64,000 nt of DNA from Atopsyche davidsoni (GCA_022113835.1 JAILWY010000006.1:7006001-7070000); one strand, 5' to 3'. Counted from the first letter of the stretch, positions 46,330 through 59,696 are shown. Notes: a model not told the origin generated them from the sequence alone. Made by a program: numbers and translations.

Positions 46330-46670
46330 CCCGAGCGCGGCGGGTGAGCCTCGAAATTAATCTGCAATTTTTGACCTATTTTAAAAATGTGTTTTTTTTT
46401 TCCCGGCCTATAAAAAAACCTGTTCTCAATAGAGCCTCCCGCATGTCTGCCGCGGCGTATCTCATCCGATATCGCTTACGTTTGCTCGGGTCGCCCTCGA
46501 GCGGGAGCGGCGGGATTATTATTTTGTATATTAAATTATGGCGGCTAAACGGCGCCATTGCGCAGATTATCCAGGGGAGGGGGGTGCGGGGTCCAGGGCT
46601 TGCGGGGGCGCGGGGGCTGCGGCGCGCCACGGAAGGTAGCGGAGCGCATAACCACATCACTGCCCATTCG
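46330..46670. other. CpG-rich island
   Basis: About 340 bp with many CpG, GCGGCTAAACGGCGCCATTG and a G-rich run at 46573-46615, mixed with AT-rich homeodomain-type words (CGAAATTAATC). Frames of 110-141 codons exist on both strands over the same bases, so open frames are not evidence of coding. Candidate promoter or enhancer. Confidence 0.35.
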
Positions 46671-47589
46671 GGCAGACTAACTTTTCTATTATGTATATAT
46701 GATATCATTTATTATCAGTGCAAAAAATCATTTTATCAAACAGTGAAAATATATGTTCATTTTCAATAAACGGATTTCGAAATTCATGTAGCACCATTCT
46801 TGTATCCAAAATACTCAATAAAATAATAAATTACTAACATCCCGGTTTGGTTTATAATATATCATATGTTCGGATTATAATAACCTACGTCATATTTCCA
46901 TTAATTTTATACATTACATATTTTTATAAAAATATTGAAGAACAAGTTTTTTTATCCCCAAAACATATGTGCATGGATAGTATTATACAAAAAAATTCGT
47001 TAAGGAAGGTCCTCATAAATGTATTTAAAAATTCTGTTTTTTTTCTTTTGTACGACTTTAAAAATCATAAGTTAATCTTTTATCAAATCTATATGAGCTC
47101 ATTAGTCAATTGTTACCAAACAACCGTGATTTTTAATATTTATTGTATTTGAGAGAAAAGGCTTTCGTCCACTGGTTGGCGTAAAGCTATTCACTCCACC
47201 CGTATGCTTTTAAAATGGAAAGATGCATATGAAAGCTGATAGTTATTGGCTATTATGCTATTGTGGTAGCCTCTTATGAGTTATAAATTTGACAAATCTT
47301 ATGAATTTATGATTATTCAAATAACCTTTGTTAAAATTATAAGCATTGACTTCTCACTAGATGGATTATTTTAATATGTATAGGGAAAGGAATGAAACGA
47401 TACAAAACAGCAAAAATGTGCTAGTCGATACACAATTTAGTGAATGTACATTTTAATAAATATATTTGAGAGAAACCAAAAAACGTTATCAAATGACTAT
47501 CTCTATCAGTTATTTTATATTGATTGTTTAAAATTATTAAAAAAATATTTTATTTATTTATTCATATAATTAATTCGCTATGCTGTTCT
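46671..47589. other. AT-rich stretch, nothing recognised
   Basis: The plus-strand ORF at 46847-47152 is low complexity (Ile, Tyr, Phe rich) and not supported. Confidence 0.45.
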
Positions 47590-47667
47590 TTATTCTCCGA
47601 GTGATTAACTCAACTTCCGTGATGACATTAGCATTTAAAAAAAACCCACACTGAATAAAACTGAAGC
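47590..47667 (+). repeat. Local repeat F, copy 1
   Basis: TATTCTCCGAGTG, CAACTTCCGT, AACCCACACTGAATAAAACT: the same order with small changes recurs at 48620-48694. Confidence 0.65.
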
Positions 47668-47850
47668 CTCAATTTATAACTCTAAAAACAATTTAAATTA
47701 GGTATAATTTTTTTTATATATATTTATGTACTGTGTTTTACTAAAGTGCGTATTTGACAAAGTGTGTAGATATTTACATATCATAAAAAAGTTTTACAAT
47801 TATGGAAATTATTATGAGCCTGCATTGATCTTGAAACCAGAAATATACAG

Positions 47851-47910
47851 TGTGGCCTGGTGGAATAGTGGCCGGCGCATTACCGTTACTGGATCAAGAT
47901 TTGCTCTAAG
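47851..47910 (+). repeat. tRNA-derived SINE-like element
   Basis: GTGGCCTGGTGGAATAGTGG matches a box A-containing SINE head, with a degraded box B (ACTGGATCAAGATTTG) about 30 bp on. The following 47940-48000 is GC-rich (CCGCCGAGGCGGGCGGCC) and may be its body. Confidence 0.4.
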
Positions 47911-48619
47911 GTCATTATCGAATTAATCAGTGGTCGGATGTCAAGGCCGCCATTCACGGCCGCCGAGGCGGGCGGCCACTGTGCCAGGTGTGCTTAACAG
48001 GTAACTCACTCACTAATAACCATCGGTTGCACCGACTAACAAGATCCAGGATATCTGAAACTCTTCTTGTAATCCTCAATAAATAAAAAATAGCATTACC
48101 TGCTATTTTCTGATGGAAATTCACTATTTAAAAGCTAGCTAATTTCCCTGCTGTATATATTTTTTTACCTCATTGATAAAATCCAGAATATATGACTAAC
48201 TTCTATTAACAAGACTTTGGTATACGAAAGTATTAAATTGTACTTTTCATACATAAATGACATATATTGACAAAAGACAAAATATTGTTTATACAAAAGG
48301 TTTCTACGCATCAGTAAAAATAAAAAAATAATAATTGCACTATTACTCATGAACACATGAAATATTATACATACTCAATTTGATTTATAGACCAAATATC
48401 TACCAGATGTATAAATTGAATTAAATAAAGAGAATTAGTTAAAAAATACATAGCATCCTTGAAATGATCTTATATTACAAAAAAAAAACGCATTTAATAT
48501 TCGTAGTAGTAAAGACACCTCATTTATAATCCACGTTGTATCCAATATTAATGAAATTTTAATATCGAGCCTCGCCTGCAGGTATCGATGTCATTAATTG
48601 GCCCCACTCACTGATTTAT

Positions 48620-48694
48620 GTATTCTCCGAGTGTTTAATTCAACTTCCGTAATGAAACAGGCATTTGAACAGAACCCACGCTGAATGAAACTGA
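48620..48694 (+). repeat. Local repeat F, copy 2
   Basis: Second copy of 47590-47667, same orientation, about 1030 bp away: TATTCTCCGAGTG, CAACTTCCGT, GAACCCACGCTGAATGAAAC. Preceded by a GC-richer patch (GCCTCGCCTGCAGGTATCGA) at 48571-48590. 48000-48560 is AT-rich with nothing recognised. Confidence 0.65.
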
Positions 48695-51419
48695 TATATT
48701 GCTTTGAAAAGCATTGAAGCTATGTTTAATTTGATATTTATAATTAAAAGTTACGATTTTAATAAAAAAAAAAAACAAAGTTCTGTTTTGATATAAGTCA
48801 TCGTTAACTAGTGCAACCTTTGGTTTTAACAAACTTATGATGATTGAAAAACGAGTTGATTGAAAAACTTAAGCTGGCTGTAGTCAAAATTTAACCTGCA
48901 CATCTAGAAAATGGAAAATGCAACTTTATAAAGCATAATTTAAAAAAGGGATTAAAATTATATCAGTGGTATTTGATTTACTTCTTAACAAAATAGATTT
49001 CGCAAAGGTGGAAAATTTTGTGTTAACTAAAAGCACTTGTTTAAAAAAATTTTTTTTTTGTATTTCTCATCAAAAAAACGCTTTAATTAGATAATTTTTC
49101 ATACGTTTTGAAAATCGTATTATAAATGTAAAAATAATAATGTTTTTGTTTGTTATATCCGTTAAATTATGACAGCCTTCGTCGAGAATGCCAAGCACGA
49201 TCTTTCGAAATTTCCACATATATTAAATAAAAACCTTTTTGCGTATTCAAACCGGAAAGAAGCAATATGAGTTATTTTCAGTATTTACGAGAGCCTTAGT
49301 ATTAAAGTCCTAAGCTGCTCCAGATCCTCCAAGACATCGGAGATTGAAATAAAAAAAGCAGGCACAGCATACACTGTGCCATATATCAAACTATTCTACA
49401 ATAATAATGCTAGAAAACGAAAATTTCTACATTTCATATTAAACTCGATAGTGAAATTAAAAAAAAAATTTTTTCATAAAGTAGCAAAAAAAAATTATAT
49501 GTGCTCGTATTATATTTAATCTCCTAATTATTTTAATTAGCAGAGATAATTCAAAATTCAGTTGAAAACAAAACAGGTAGAAAGGCAAAGGAAATAAAAG
49601 AGGAGAAGCCAACATAATACAATATCCAAATTAGTTTTTCATAATTAAATTATAACATAGATTTAAAATATATTATGTATATCGACTGATTATTATGATT
49701 ATTTTTTGATTACACTGGTTCAATTCGTGTTATTACTACAAATTGAGCCTACAAGCTATTTTTATTAGGTACATATAAATTGTAACATGCAAATCGTTTT
49801 TTTTTTTTTTAATCTGAAGGTTATAGCAATCAATTAAGTCAGTATCTATTAGTTAAATGGTTTGTTTAATATCTATCGACTCACAGGTGTTCAAAACGCA
49901 TAGTCACGCAGAAAAGAAGAAATTGATTTTGGATTCCAAAAGCAATGCATATTTTAGATTTTTATGAATACTTGACATATTTTTTTATTTATATAAAAGT
50001 CATTAATTAATACCTACTACTCGAAAATTACGTTAGGGTTGTTTTCAGCATTTGAAGTTATACCTCCACCAACGTGAAGCAGTTATAATGCCTGTAGCAA
50101 TTTACGGCTTAATATATATATATATATATATTTATTTATGTATATTTTTTTTACATGTGTTAGTCCATGTCCTCAAAGTGACACGGAAGATGACTCCGCG
50201 GCCGTTATTTCAGATATATATTGTCATTGCGTGACCCTCGCCGGATCGTGACCTAGATCCTGTGAGCACCTTAGCGATACAGCCTTCGACACATACAAAA
50301 TCCTTTACAAGCACAACAAGACCACCGCCGCGACTGTTTACTTTGAGCCTATGATAAAAATACACCGTTATAGATATAGTCCATGCAATACATCTGTAAG
50401 TATTTTGTGATAAGGCATACCTATATTTTTTATTTAGAAGTTAGAAATTTAGTACCTCATAGTAAATAGTGAAAATGTATTACACACATCCTACTGAATA
50501 AAAATTGTAGTTGCAGGGATGCACTATCCCAATTATTGTTTTTTTCAATTACATGGAGCTTTGAGCCTTCGACCGAGTCGACTTCTCTCCGATAAGTTTC
50601 ACAATTACCGAATGTCCACTTGCATCTTGAGAGCCTCCCTCGCGCCTATCACAATAGTTTTAAATTGAACTGTATCACCAACTAAACGCTCGGACAATGT
50701 AAGTCTAGTTAAGCTCTAAGCACTGGCCACGCTAGTCGGTAACGTCAATTATTAAAACCAATTCCCAGTAACGAGACCGAATGAATTCTTCAGTTACATA
50801 ACACTTAAGCGCTAATAACTCGAACCTTTGGTTTAGTTAAAATCGAAGTTTATTTGATAATAACTCGATATCATATTCAAACTCGTACTGCCCATAAATA
50901 CAACATAGATATTTTATTTTATTCTCATATTGTAACATTGTAAATTAATAAGCTTATGAGACATAAGACAGTTTTAGCATGTATTTTTTTATTCTCTATT
51001 GGCATGTTATAGAGCTTTTTGAAAAGAATTAATTAATTCATGGTAGATTATACGTCATTTCTGTTTTTATTGTATATTTTTTTAAGTTATTTATAAACAA
51101 TAAATATTATTATTTTAAGGTGACTTATTCTACTAAAATTATTTTTAAAAAAAATGCTATTTGAGCACATCTTAGTTTGATACGTGCTTTTATTTCAATT
51201 TATATATATATAGCAAATTTTTAATATATAGTACGCACGATATACTATTATTAATTTTGAAATTTTATTTTTCACAAGCATATTCATCGTGATTCCGCAC
51301 ATCCCAAGTATTGAAACAAAACCAAATCCATCCACGAATACGAATTTCAATACAACAACAGACCACATTAGCTGAAAGCAATATCTGTGGCTGGATATCG
51401 TAAATATCAATACAATTTA
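48695..51419. other. AT-rich stretch, nothing recognised
   Basis: 50180-50350 and 50560-50660 are GC-richer but give no supported frame. No repeat matches. Confidence 0.45.
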
Positions 51420-51605
51420 TATGCTTCAAGTCGGAAATGGTTGTGCGCCCCCCAGCAGGGAGATGCATTTAAATAACTCGACTTACTGCATGCCGTCAAT
51501 TGAACCTTTAATAATTTTCGGTTCGTGTGACACTCCCGCGAAGGGCGAAGGGGCGCCGAGACTGCGCCACCGCCTCCGCCTTGCCCAAGGCCCCAGCACC
51601 CGAGT
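51420..51605. other. GC-richer island
   Basis: GCAGGGAGATGCATTTAAAT, TTGAACCTTTAATAATTTTC and a GC-rich end (GCGCCACCGCCTCCGCC). Frames are open on both strands and none is protein-like. Candidate non-coding regulatory block. Confidence 0.3.
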
Positions 51606-51705
51606 CTAAAGGCCACCACACACGTAGGAACAAATTAACCATATTAACGTCCTACATTTTAACCAAAACCAAAAAAAAAAACCACCCAAAGTAAAGAGAC
51701 GCTAT
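51606..51705. mobile_element. MITE family C, left end
   Basis: AAGGCCACCACACACGTAGG parallels the left terminus of the complete copy (AGGCCTCTACACAC). It ends GACGCTATTGGCTAC, matching the CCAATAGCGTC words of other copies in inverse. It adjoins repeat B. Confidence 0.4.
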
Positions 51706-51709
51706 TGGC

Positions 51710-52015
51710 TACTCCCCGCTCTCCCCATTCTGTTGCTTGTGCATGACTGCTATTCTGTATCCTGAGCGCGTGCAAAGGATCAGTAATGGAGTAGAGGACT
51801 TGGAATTATTATCTGCTCTGGAAATACCTTGTACCATATTGTTTCTGTTGCTTGCTGCAGAAGGAGTATCAGATCTAAACGCCAGAGCTTTGTAAGGAAA
51901 AGATTAGCAGACTTTTCCTTCCGATGTAAAACTGCGGTGGAGAAGGAATATGGGACCTATTGAAACACAGTGAAATGGTCGCCAACCTCGTCTGAAAAGA
52001 GGCTGTTGATGATGA
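51710..52015 (+). repeat. Dispersed repeat family B, copy 2
   Basis: Plus-strand counterpart of 5560-5945, from CATTCTGTTGCTTGTGCATG to ATGGTCGCCAACCTCGTCTG. It lacks an internal segment present in the other copy. No intact frame. Confidence 0.6.
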
Positions 52016-55000
52016 AGATTGGCTTTACACGGAGTCCGGGGGTCACCGGTTGGCAGCGGTGGCGCGCGAAGAAAGAAATAAGGCTCCCCGTTTGGAGCTG
52101 TTCATTCAAATTTCATCTCAAGTGTTCATAACATAAACGCAAGATCCTTCGATAATATCGGCGGACACAACGAAATATTAAATCAACATAAAAAGCAATT
52201 TCGATTTAATCAGAAAATCACTCAAAAAAATTAAAAATTGTCTCGAGGCTTTTATCATATTATGTCGTGTTTATTTTCCTGGAAAATTAAAACTTGTGAG
52301 TATGTTGACCCTCTGGAAATTTAAAAGTTGCGGTTTAAAACTAATATTTGTATAGCATTGAAAATGTATATCCTTTGTTAAAAAAATAGATTTTTTTTGC
52401 AAAAAACGTAACTTTTTAAAATTTCATTGAATATTATTATTTATTATCAAATAAGTGTTTATAAATTGCATATATCATTGTGTCTTCTATGTCACCTGTA
52501 CAGAACATGTTTGTAAAAACACGCTGTGCTAAGTAAATTAAGAGCCTGTCTTTTTTAAAACATTTTAAATTAATTATTTAAATAGTATTTAAAAATATCA
52601 CTCTATCAATTAAATAATATTAAAAGACATTATCAACTGATGTAGAGCTTTAAGCATTGACATGTAGTGCATTGCTCCAAGTGGTTGGACGAAAATTGAT
52701 TGAATTCCTTACAATGTAGCAACGCCTCGATTATGTCAATGCATTTCAGAGCTGAAGTTTAATATCAAATATACATATTGAACTTGTTTGTAATAAAAAT
52801 ATTAATTAGCTATCCATTAGTAAAAAAAGGCTTCAGCTAAGAGCTAAGTCTTCTACCAGAGATGCAGGTATAATAGGTGTGGTTCGACATAGTTTCCGAC
52901 AGATTCATGTTAAAATAGATAATTCAATAAAAAAAATTTACGTTATTTTAAATATTATTCAATTCCGAGTTTATTATTTGTTAAGCCGATTAAAAAATGT
53001 GCAAATCTTGGCAATTGACCTGTAATACAAAATATATTATCACTTGAAAAACCTATTGAACTATAATTGATTGACTGTATATTTTTTATAATTGTAAAAG
53101 ATTTAGAATAAACTGAATAAAGTTAAAAGTCTGATTATTTAATAGATTACAGCCTAGTAACAAAAAAATATTATCTGTAATTTCACAATTATATTAAATA
53201 TGTTATCACTTTAATAACTATTATACTATCATCGTTTTTTTAAATTATCTACTTTTCTATTCTTATAACTATTAATTACATGAAATATTATAAAAGTATA
53301 TTATTAAAATTACTTTTATCGATCCTCCGAAGGGAATACGACTTTTTCATTTTACAGTTGTTTTACTTATTTAAAGAAATAAGTATTTTTGTAATAAAAA
53401 TATTTTTAGTGTATTGACTATTCCAATATTTTTTAGGTTTTTTTTTAATTAGTTTCAACCAGAAAATTGAAAAGAAGAAGTGTGAAATAAAGTTTTTTTT
53501 TCTATCCAACATCGATAATCGCTAACCTAATCTTTAAACAATAGATGCCCTTGAAATTTGAAAAAGCTCTTCATTAAAAATCGTCTATAATAATTGTAGT
53601 CATTTTATTTTATTTGACACGTGTAGCATGTCCGGTGAATTCGAGATAATTTATTATCGCTATCTGTTTTTGATTTAATAATATTTTCCTCTTTATATTA
53701 TGCGTTTTCAGCAATACAGTAATTTCAATAAATAAGATTTGCTGATGCGTGATGAAGCCAATGTACGGACTTACAATACAACATGCGTTGCAACTGAAAT
53801 ACACTCAATTAAAAACAATCCTATAAATACATTTCAATGATAAGTGCTTCGGAAATACTGCTTCAGTTTTGGATGTAAAATTTATGAATTGTTTCGATAT
53901 CCTAAGGAAAAAAAACCCATTCGTGAAAAAAAATTCATACATGTTTTTTGTGATTTTCCTGTTTACTCGGTAAATTATAAAAACATATCAACCTGGATAT
54001 TTGGATTTTTATTGTTACAGAGTATTGTTTTTATATTATTCATGGATTAAATTTAAAAAAAAATAAAAAATATTTAAGTATAAACAAGGAGAAAGAATTT
54101 TATAAAGAGCCGATTTGGTGTTATTTTTTATTGGTACAATGAGATTGGCGGAAATGGCACATTAATAAAAATAGATCAAGTAAAAGTAAGCCTATAATAA
54201 AAAAATAAATAAATCAAGCTGAATTTGTTATAGATGGGGAAATACCAAAATTAAAAATAAAAATAATAACAGTAGTAAAAACGTATATTGACTTACCAAT
54301 AATGGGATCAAAGTTTAAAAGGTTTATCAATTGCTGTTAGTTACTTATATTTATTACTCTTCGAGGAAAAAAAGCTTTTCTGTTGCAACATCACGCATCA
54401 GATACTGCCACGATTATTTTATTTTTTTTGGGTGTTAAATCGCCTCAAGTTTCAACCGATGCTTTAAAAATTGCTTCAGTGCCAAAATGCTAAAACACTA
54501 ATTGAAACTTTTACCCAAGAAAATAACGATTGCCAAAACCTGAAAAGCTACCATACTGCTTAAATTTTTTTTAAATTTAATATCGCCTACTAAATTAACC
54601 ATTTATTTAACGGTTACCGCTTGGATAGTTATTTTATAAAAGACGTTAAAAAATAGTTATATTTTAAACGTTAGTATTTTTGTGACCAAAATGGCAAAAT
54701 TCCGTTTGGCATAAAAACAAACATGCTACTTTTTACTATTGATGTTGTTTCTTTGCTCCAAGATCAACTTTATCGCCCACGTATATGCGTGTGATTATTT
54801 ATAGATTTGTTTTGTTAATAAATATAGTTTTCTAGGTCAAATTAAGGCGAAGGATGTATTCGAGGTAGAAATTTAGCCAAAACGCAAAAAGTAAACAAAA
54901 CGCCGTACGGTCATTCAGGCGGTTGACCCACTATGAATTCGACCGTCCAATAAAATGCAATGCCTCTACGTTAATCCTCGTAAACCTGTCAAATGTTAAT

Positions 55001-57532
55001 TGTTTTATGTTGTGTTTAGTCTAGGCAGGGATGTTCAACTCTCCACCAAATGCTATTTATAAAATTAAGCTTTTTTAAGAGGAAAAAAACACAATTTCAA
55101 ATATACCTGCATTCGTAGTAGAAACGCATATCTCTTGAAACACACAGGATATGAGCTTTAACTGGACGTGCTACAGTAAAGTATTACAGATGAAATTGTA
55201 TTTAATTATTTTGAATCTTTAATCTTATCTAATCCTTTATAGATTTTAAAAATGCAGCTTTCATTACTGTAAACCTCTATAATATATACGTGAAAAATTG
55301 AATGAACATGAACACATCACGTACTAGTCAGCAGATATTGATCGCCTATGTAATAAAGTATAAACATTTTAATAAATCGATTGATATGTTTGATTTTCTA
55401 GGGTTTAATATAATGCAACTTTTTATATATATATATCACTAAAACTGACGTAAGTTTCAGGAGACGTTGATTATTTGCTATCGTATATTTTAGTATCACT
55501 GAATCATTTTTATTACGTATCGCGCATTATATAACTGCAATACGTTTATAAAATTTCATCTCAAAATAATTTAGTTCACCATGAAGTAATTTTCATGCGT
55601 CAGTGTACATAATAATCTAAATAATTAAGTAGTGTGAGTTATTAAAAAATAACGGTCATTCTAATACGATAACATCAAGAAAATCATTCATCTATGAAAC
55701 ACTCGTAGAAACAAATTATAAGCGCTGTAATTAAAATTATAGACAAAAACCAGTTACAAGTAGTCGAAGTGATATTAAAAAGCTTATCTAAATATTCATG
55801 AAAGAGTGATTAATTTATTTTTAACCTGCTATCACAATTTTTCGGTAAGGTGACTTTTTAAGCACTCCAGTAGGCTCGGTGAAACTGAAGTCAGATCTTC
55901 ACACGAGAATAGATTTGAAGAGTCAAAATAGCGTCGACCTCTAACCTCATTGATTATTTATCTATAATTTTAATAAGCTTGTTATTTATTTGAAAAATCA
56001 CGTTTTACTTGGAGATGTGAACGAATCTAACACAGATATTTTTATCCATACTATGCATTTACAGCCATGCCCTAAAAACTATTACTTTGAAATATAAATA
56101 AAAACTGGAAACATCACTGAATATTTCTCATAAATAAAAATATCATAGTAGAATTTTGCACATGAATTAAAATAATTTTTACTTCTTTGGCTATCTGTGT
56201 ATTCACCTTCTATTAAAAGAAATAATAAAGTTTTGTTCTTTTCTCCTATATTTTTTCAACTAATATAGACGCCAAAAAAAATTTGAAATAAAAAGAAAAA
56301 AAAAATTCTTATGTAAACAAGATCTATATATTTTTAATAAATAAATGTTATGGATAAAAGTAAAAGAGTAGGAGTAAAAGTATGAGAGTCTGATTTTTTT
56401 AACGGGTGGTGAAATCATTAGTAAAAGTTAGTCATTAAAAAATACTTTTGAAAAATTATTTATAGTAGCAAAGGAAAATATTCATCGTTGTGAAATACAA
56501 GCAAAATGGTATATTTTGCATTTATTATATATATTAGATTTAAGAACAAATAGATTTTAATTTTTCTCATTAGAAACAGGGAACTTAGTAATTTCTCATA
56601 AACAAATACGCTTTGCTTTTTAGGAAAGGCAATAAAAATATATTGAGCAATTTTAATAAACATTAATCAAAAATACATAAAAATCCAAAACAAACAATAC
56701 GAAACTACTTAAAAATATATATAAAGTATTGAGATCTTTATAGATTTCTAGAACATTTAACGCTTTTGGTTTTTGAGCTTCTAAAATATTTAATTTTCAA
56801 GAAATGGTTTCCAATCACTTAGAATATTTGCGTCGCCAATTCTTGTTTATCCGTGAATGGAAATAAATAATTCATGAGATGCATCGAATGTTATTAGATA
56901 TCTGACGTATTTTGGTTAATTTTAATTCACTTTACTTTAAATGTAAGTAAATTAGATTAATATCATCGGCTGCTAATGTCCAGTAATTTTTTTTTATGAG
57001 ATAGTTATAAAATTTAATAAAAGTGTAAGAATACCAAGGAACTGCGAATAAAAAGATGCAACAACTGATCTACTTTTAAAAAACTAACATTAAATATTTG
57101 ATAAAAATAAACAATTAATGATATATAAAATTACAATTACTGTTATATTACTGTTATTTATTTACTGGAGATATATTGTAAACTAGAAAAATATTATATA
57201 CAAGATTTTTAAAAGAAATTAGTAAAAATCCAACAAATAAAAAATGGGTTATACTGAACTACGAGTATTATTCTTTGAGTATTATTTAGTTGAATATCAT
57301 TTTCATATTGTTATTGGGAAGTTTTTTCTTATTAATAGGTCAACTTTCGCATATAACGAATTTACAGAAAAATAAGTATACAGTAAAATTTGATTTTTAT
57401 AATAAAAGAGCTGCATTATTTTTAAGGTTGTTTCGTGTAAATGAGGATAGCCTTCTGAAAACGCAAAAAGATGCACACCGTTCAGTAAAATATTCACCAA
57501 TTATATCTTATGTCTGAAGCCACCGGTTGACT
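52016..57532. other. Long AT-rich stretch, nothing recognised
   Basis: Nearly featureless. 54890-55030 is slightly GC-richer (ACGGTCATTCAGGCGGTTGA). No protein-like frame; short AT-rich ORFs are not supported. Confidence 0.5.
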
Positions 57533-57645
57533 GTATAAGCCAGGGGTGGATAATCTTTTGATCACTGGCGACCTGTTTAGAGATGTTTACATATCAGACT
57601 AGGAATAATTACGCGGTCGACGCTTTGGCCACCCCTGCTATAAAC
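57533..57645. mobile_element. hAT-type MITE, 97 bp, with imperfect 8-bp target duplication
   Basis: Element 57541-57637 starts CAGGGGTGGATAA and ends TTGGCCACCCCTG, short terminal inverted repeats of the hAT CAGGGGTGG class. Flanks GTATAAGC (57533-57540) and CTATAAAC (57638-57645) agree at 6 of 8 positions. No coding capacity. Confidence 0.65.
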
Positions 57646-58583
57646 TAATTAGACAATCGGTCACCTCAGGGAGACATTGCAATGGAAACCTCCACTACTG
57701 AGTCAAAACATCAACACTATACTTCAATTAGTATTTCCAGACTGCCGGTTGGGATATGAGCACCCCGAGGATGAACTGAAGTCGAGAACGAAACGTCGAT
57801 ATAAATATTATATATATAATATATATAAAAAATATATATTATCATTAAACTCGTGTCAATATTTATGCGGTATCCGAGTCGTGTTATCGTGATTTTTTAT
57901 TTGAACTTACTACGACATGGCGAAGGTCTTTCCTTCGAAGAACATTTTGATTAATGTTCGCAAATTAACACCCCAAATAAGAAATAAAACCCAGTCCAAT
58001 CGGCTAAAAATAATCCTAAACGCATACGACCGCGGAGCCCTCTGTCTCGCTTTATTATTTTGTTCTCAATGTTTGGAATAATTTAGGGACTCGAATGGCT
58101 ATAACTTTGTACGAATGTAAAATTTAATCAGAGTGATGATTTTCTCATAGTACAAAGTATCTAAATGCACAAAAAGCTCATTTAAAAGCCGCTTATGTAG
58201 ATGTAGCTTTTTAATGTTTAAAAAAATTGAATCGCAATATCCCTTTCCCTTATAATATAAATAAATTCAACCATGCGTTTATTATATTAATTAATAACTT
58301 AAATTTATAATTGATTACTGTGTTAGTAAATTCATCAAACTGACTATATGAAACGTTATTTTTATGTTTTTATAAAGAAGTGTTTAAAGATTGTATTAAA
58401 AATTATTCATCTGTAAAATTCATTACTTTTATTACAATATCCGTTATTCCTTATCATCTTTTTCAGTTTGTCCAGTAATTCCTTATCATCCTGACCTATA
58501 TTCATTTTGGGCCTGATTTGAATGCACGTCTTTTAAAGGCAGGGCTAGGGAGCGATGAAGGAGAGCATGAAAATAACAATGCT
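57646..58583. other. Mixed stretch without recognised gene
   Basis: 57740-57810 carries GAGCACCCCGAGGATGAACT and GTCGAGAACGAAACGTCGA, words that look like a degraded retroelement tail. 57900-58080 has a GC-richer patch (CGACCGCGGAGCCCTCTGTC). No gene supported. Confidence 0.4.
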
Positions 58584-58776
58584 CTCTAATGCAGTGTTTT
58601 CCAATCTTTTTGAATACGCGACCCCTTTGTAAGTTAAAAAATTCTGGCGACCCCCAAGGGCCTTTATAAAACTATATCAGTGATTTTCAAGACTAATGAA
58701 AAAATATTGTTTTTTTATTTTACCGGCGACGCCCATTGAGGTCGCAACCCACAGGTTGAAAAACACTGCTCTAATT
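58584..58776. mobile_element. hAT-type MITE, 177 bp, with 8-bp target duplication
   Basis: Element 58592-58768 starts CAGTGTTTTCCAATC and ends GTTGAAAAACACTG, inverted repeats of the Charlie-like hAT class. GCGACCCC and GGTCGCAACCC are also inverted. Flanks CTCTAATG and CTCTAATT agree at 7 of 8 positions, as expected for a hAT insertion. Confidence 0.8.
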
Positions 58777-58784
58777 AAATATTA

Positions 58785-58892
58785 ATTACCCAAAAGCGCT
58801 TTCTCTAGCGATATTTATTTAAAAAAGAGAAGCTTTGACTAATTGTAAATCGGTTGCAGGCTGTGTCGCTGCGTGTGTATCCGGCTTTATAA
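58785..58892. mobile_element. MITE family C, right part
   Basis: Ends TGTGTCGCTGCGTGTGTATC followed by CGGCTTTATAA. Upstream AAATCGGTTGCAGG and CCCAAAAGCGCTTTCTC correspond to interior words of other copies. Confidence 0.5.
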
Positions 58893-59461
58893 GGATATTT
58901 TTGAACATTTTGTCATTTGGGTAGGTTTTATTATTATTTTTTTAAGGATATAGTTTACAAACCGCTAATCTGTTTTACTACGAGTACTGCCACAGTTTTC
59001 ACTATCAATTTCCTTGGTATTTATTTACCTATGCAACCAGCACCGTCAGAAGTGATAAGCCTGCTAATAGAATGTATCAAACGTTACCTTGCGTTCCTGA
59101 TAGAAAGTGTTATCTAATATAAATATTGATTAAGGCTTTTATATATTATTCCAGAGAAATTAAACTAGAAGTTTTACTGTCTGTTCTGGATAATCCATCA
59201 TATAAACATTCATAATAAACGCGTGCGTAGATTTTGGCAGCCGTTGTTATAGGGATTTATCAATCCCTGAAGATACTGTCTTCATACGTAATACACTCAA
59301 AGCTATTAAATTTTTTTGTGTAATTTTTAATATGTATATCACACAAATATTTTTAAAACGAAGATCCTATAGTTGTTCACATACGTTAGGTGGACTTATA
59401 TTTTACAGTGATTTTTTTAAGAAGGCTTCGTTAAAGTCTAATAATATCTCAAAAATCTATG
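58893..59461. other. AT-rich stretch, nothing recognised
   Basis: No supported gene or repeat. Confidence 0.5.
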
Positions 59462-59650
59462 AATGAAATATACCACCTTACGAAATACTCCGCCGCCTGA
59501 AGATAAGATAACGAAATCTTCTAAAAATACCCGCTGGAAACGAAATGCAAATAATCTCCCCGTAATTAGAGCAATTTTTCTTATCGGCCCGTCGGCCTTG
59601 ACTCGAAAATTCAATGTCTTAGCGAATCGTTTCAAAACAAGCGGCCATTG
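59462..59650. other. GC-richer island with POU/homeodomain-type words
   Basis: Contains GAAATGCAAATAATC (octamer core ATGCAAAT) and CCCGTAATTAGAGC (homeodomain core TAATTA) within GC-richer sequence. Frames are open on both strands for 65-78 codons, so coding cannot be inferred. Candidate enhancer, motif-based only. Confidence 0.3.
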
Positions 59651-59696
59651 TCTCAGGATGGGATATTATATTTGCGCGTCCTCTGCAGATTCCTTC

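Noticed and set aside
46344..46769. 141-codon plus-strand ORF over the CpG-rich island
   Set aside because: A 110-codon frame is open on the opposite strand over the same bases; the protein has no recognisable domain. Kept as a GC island only.
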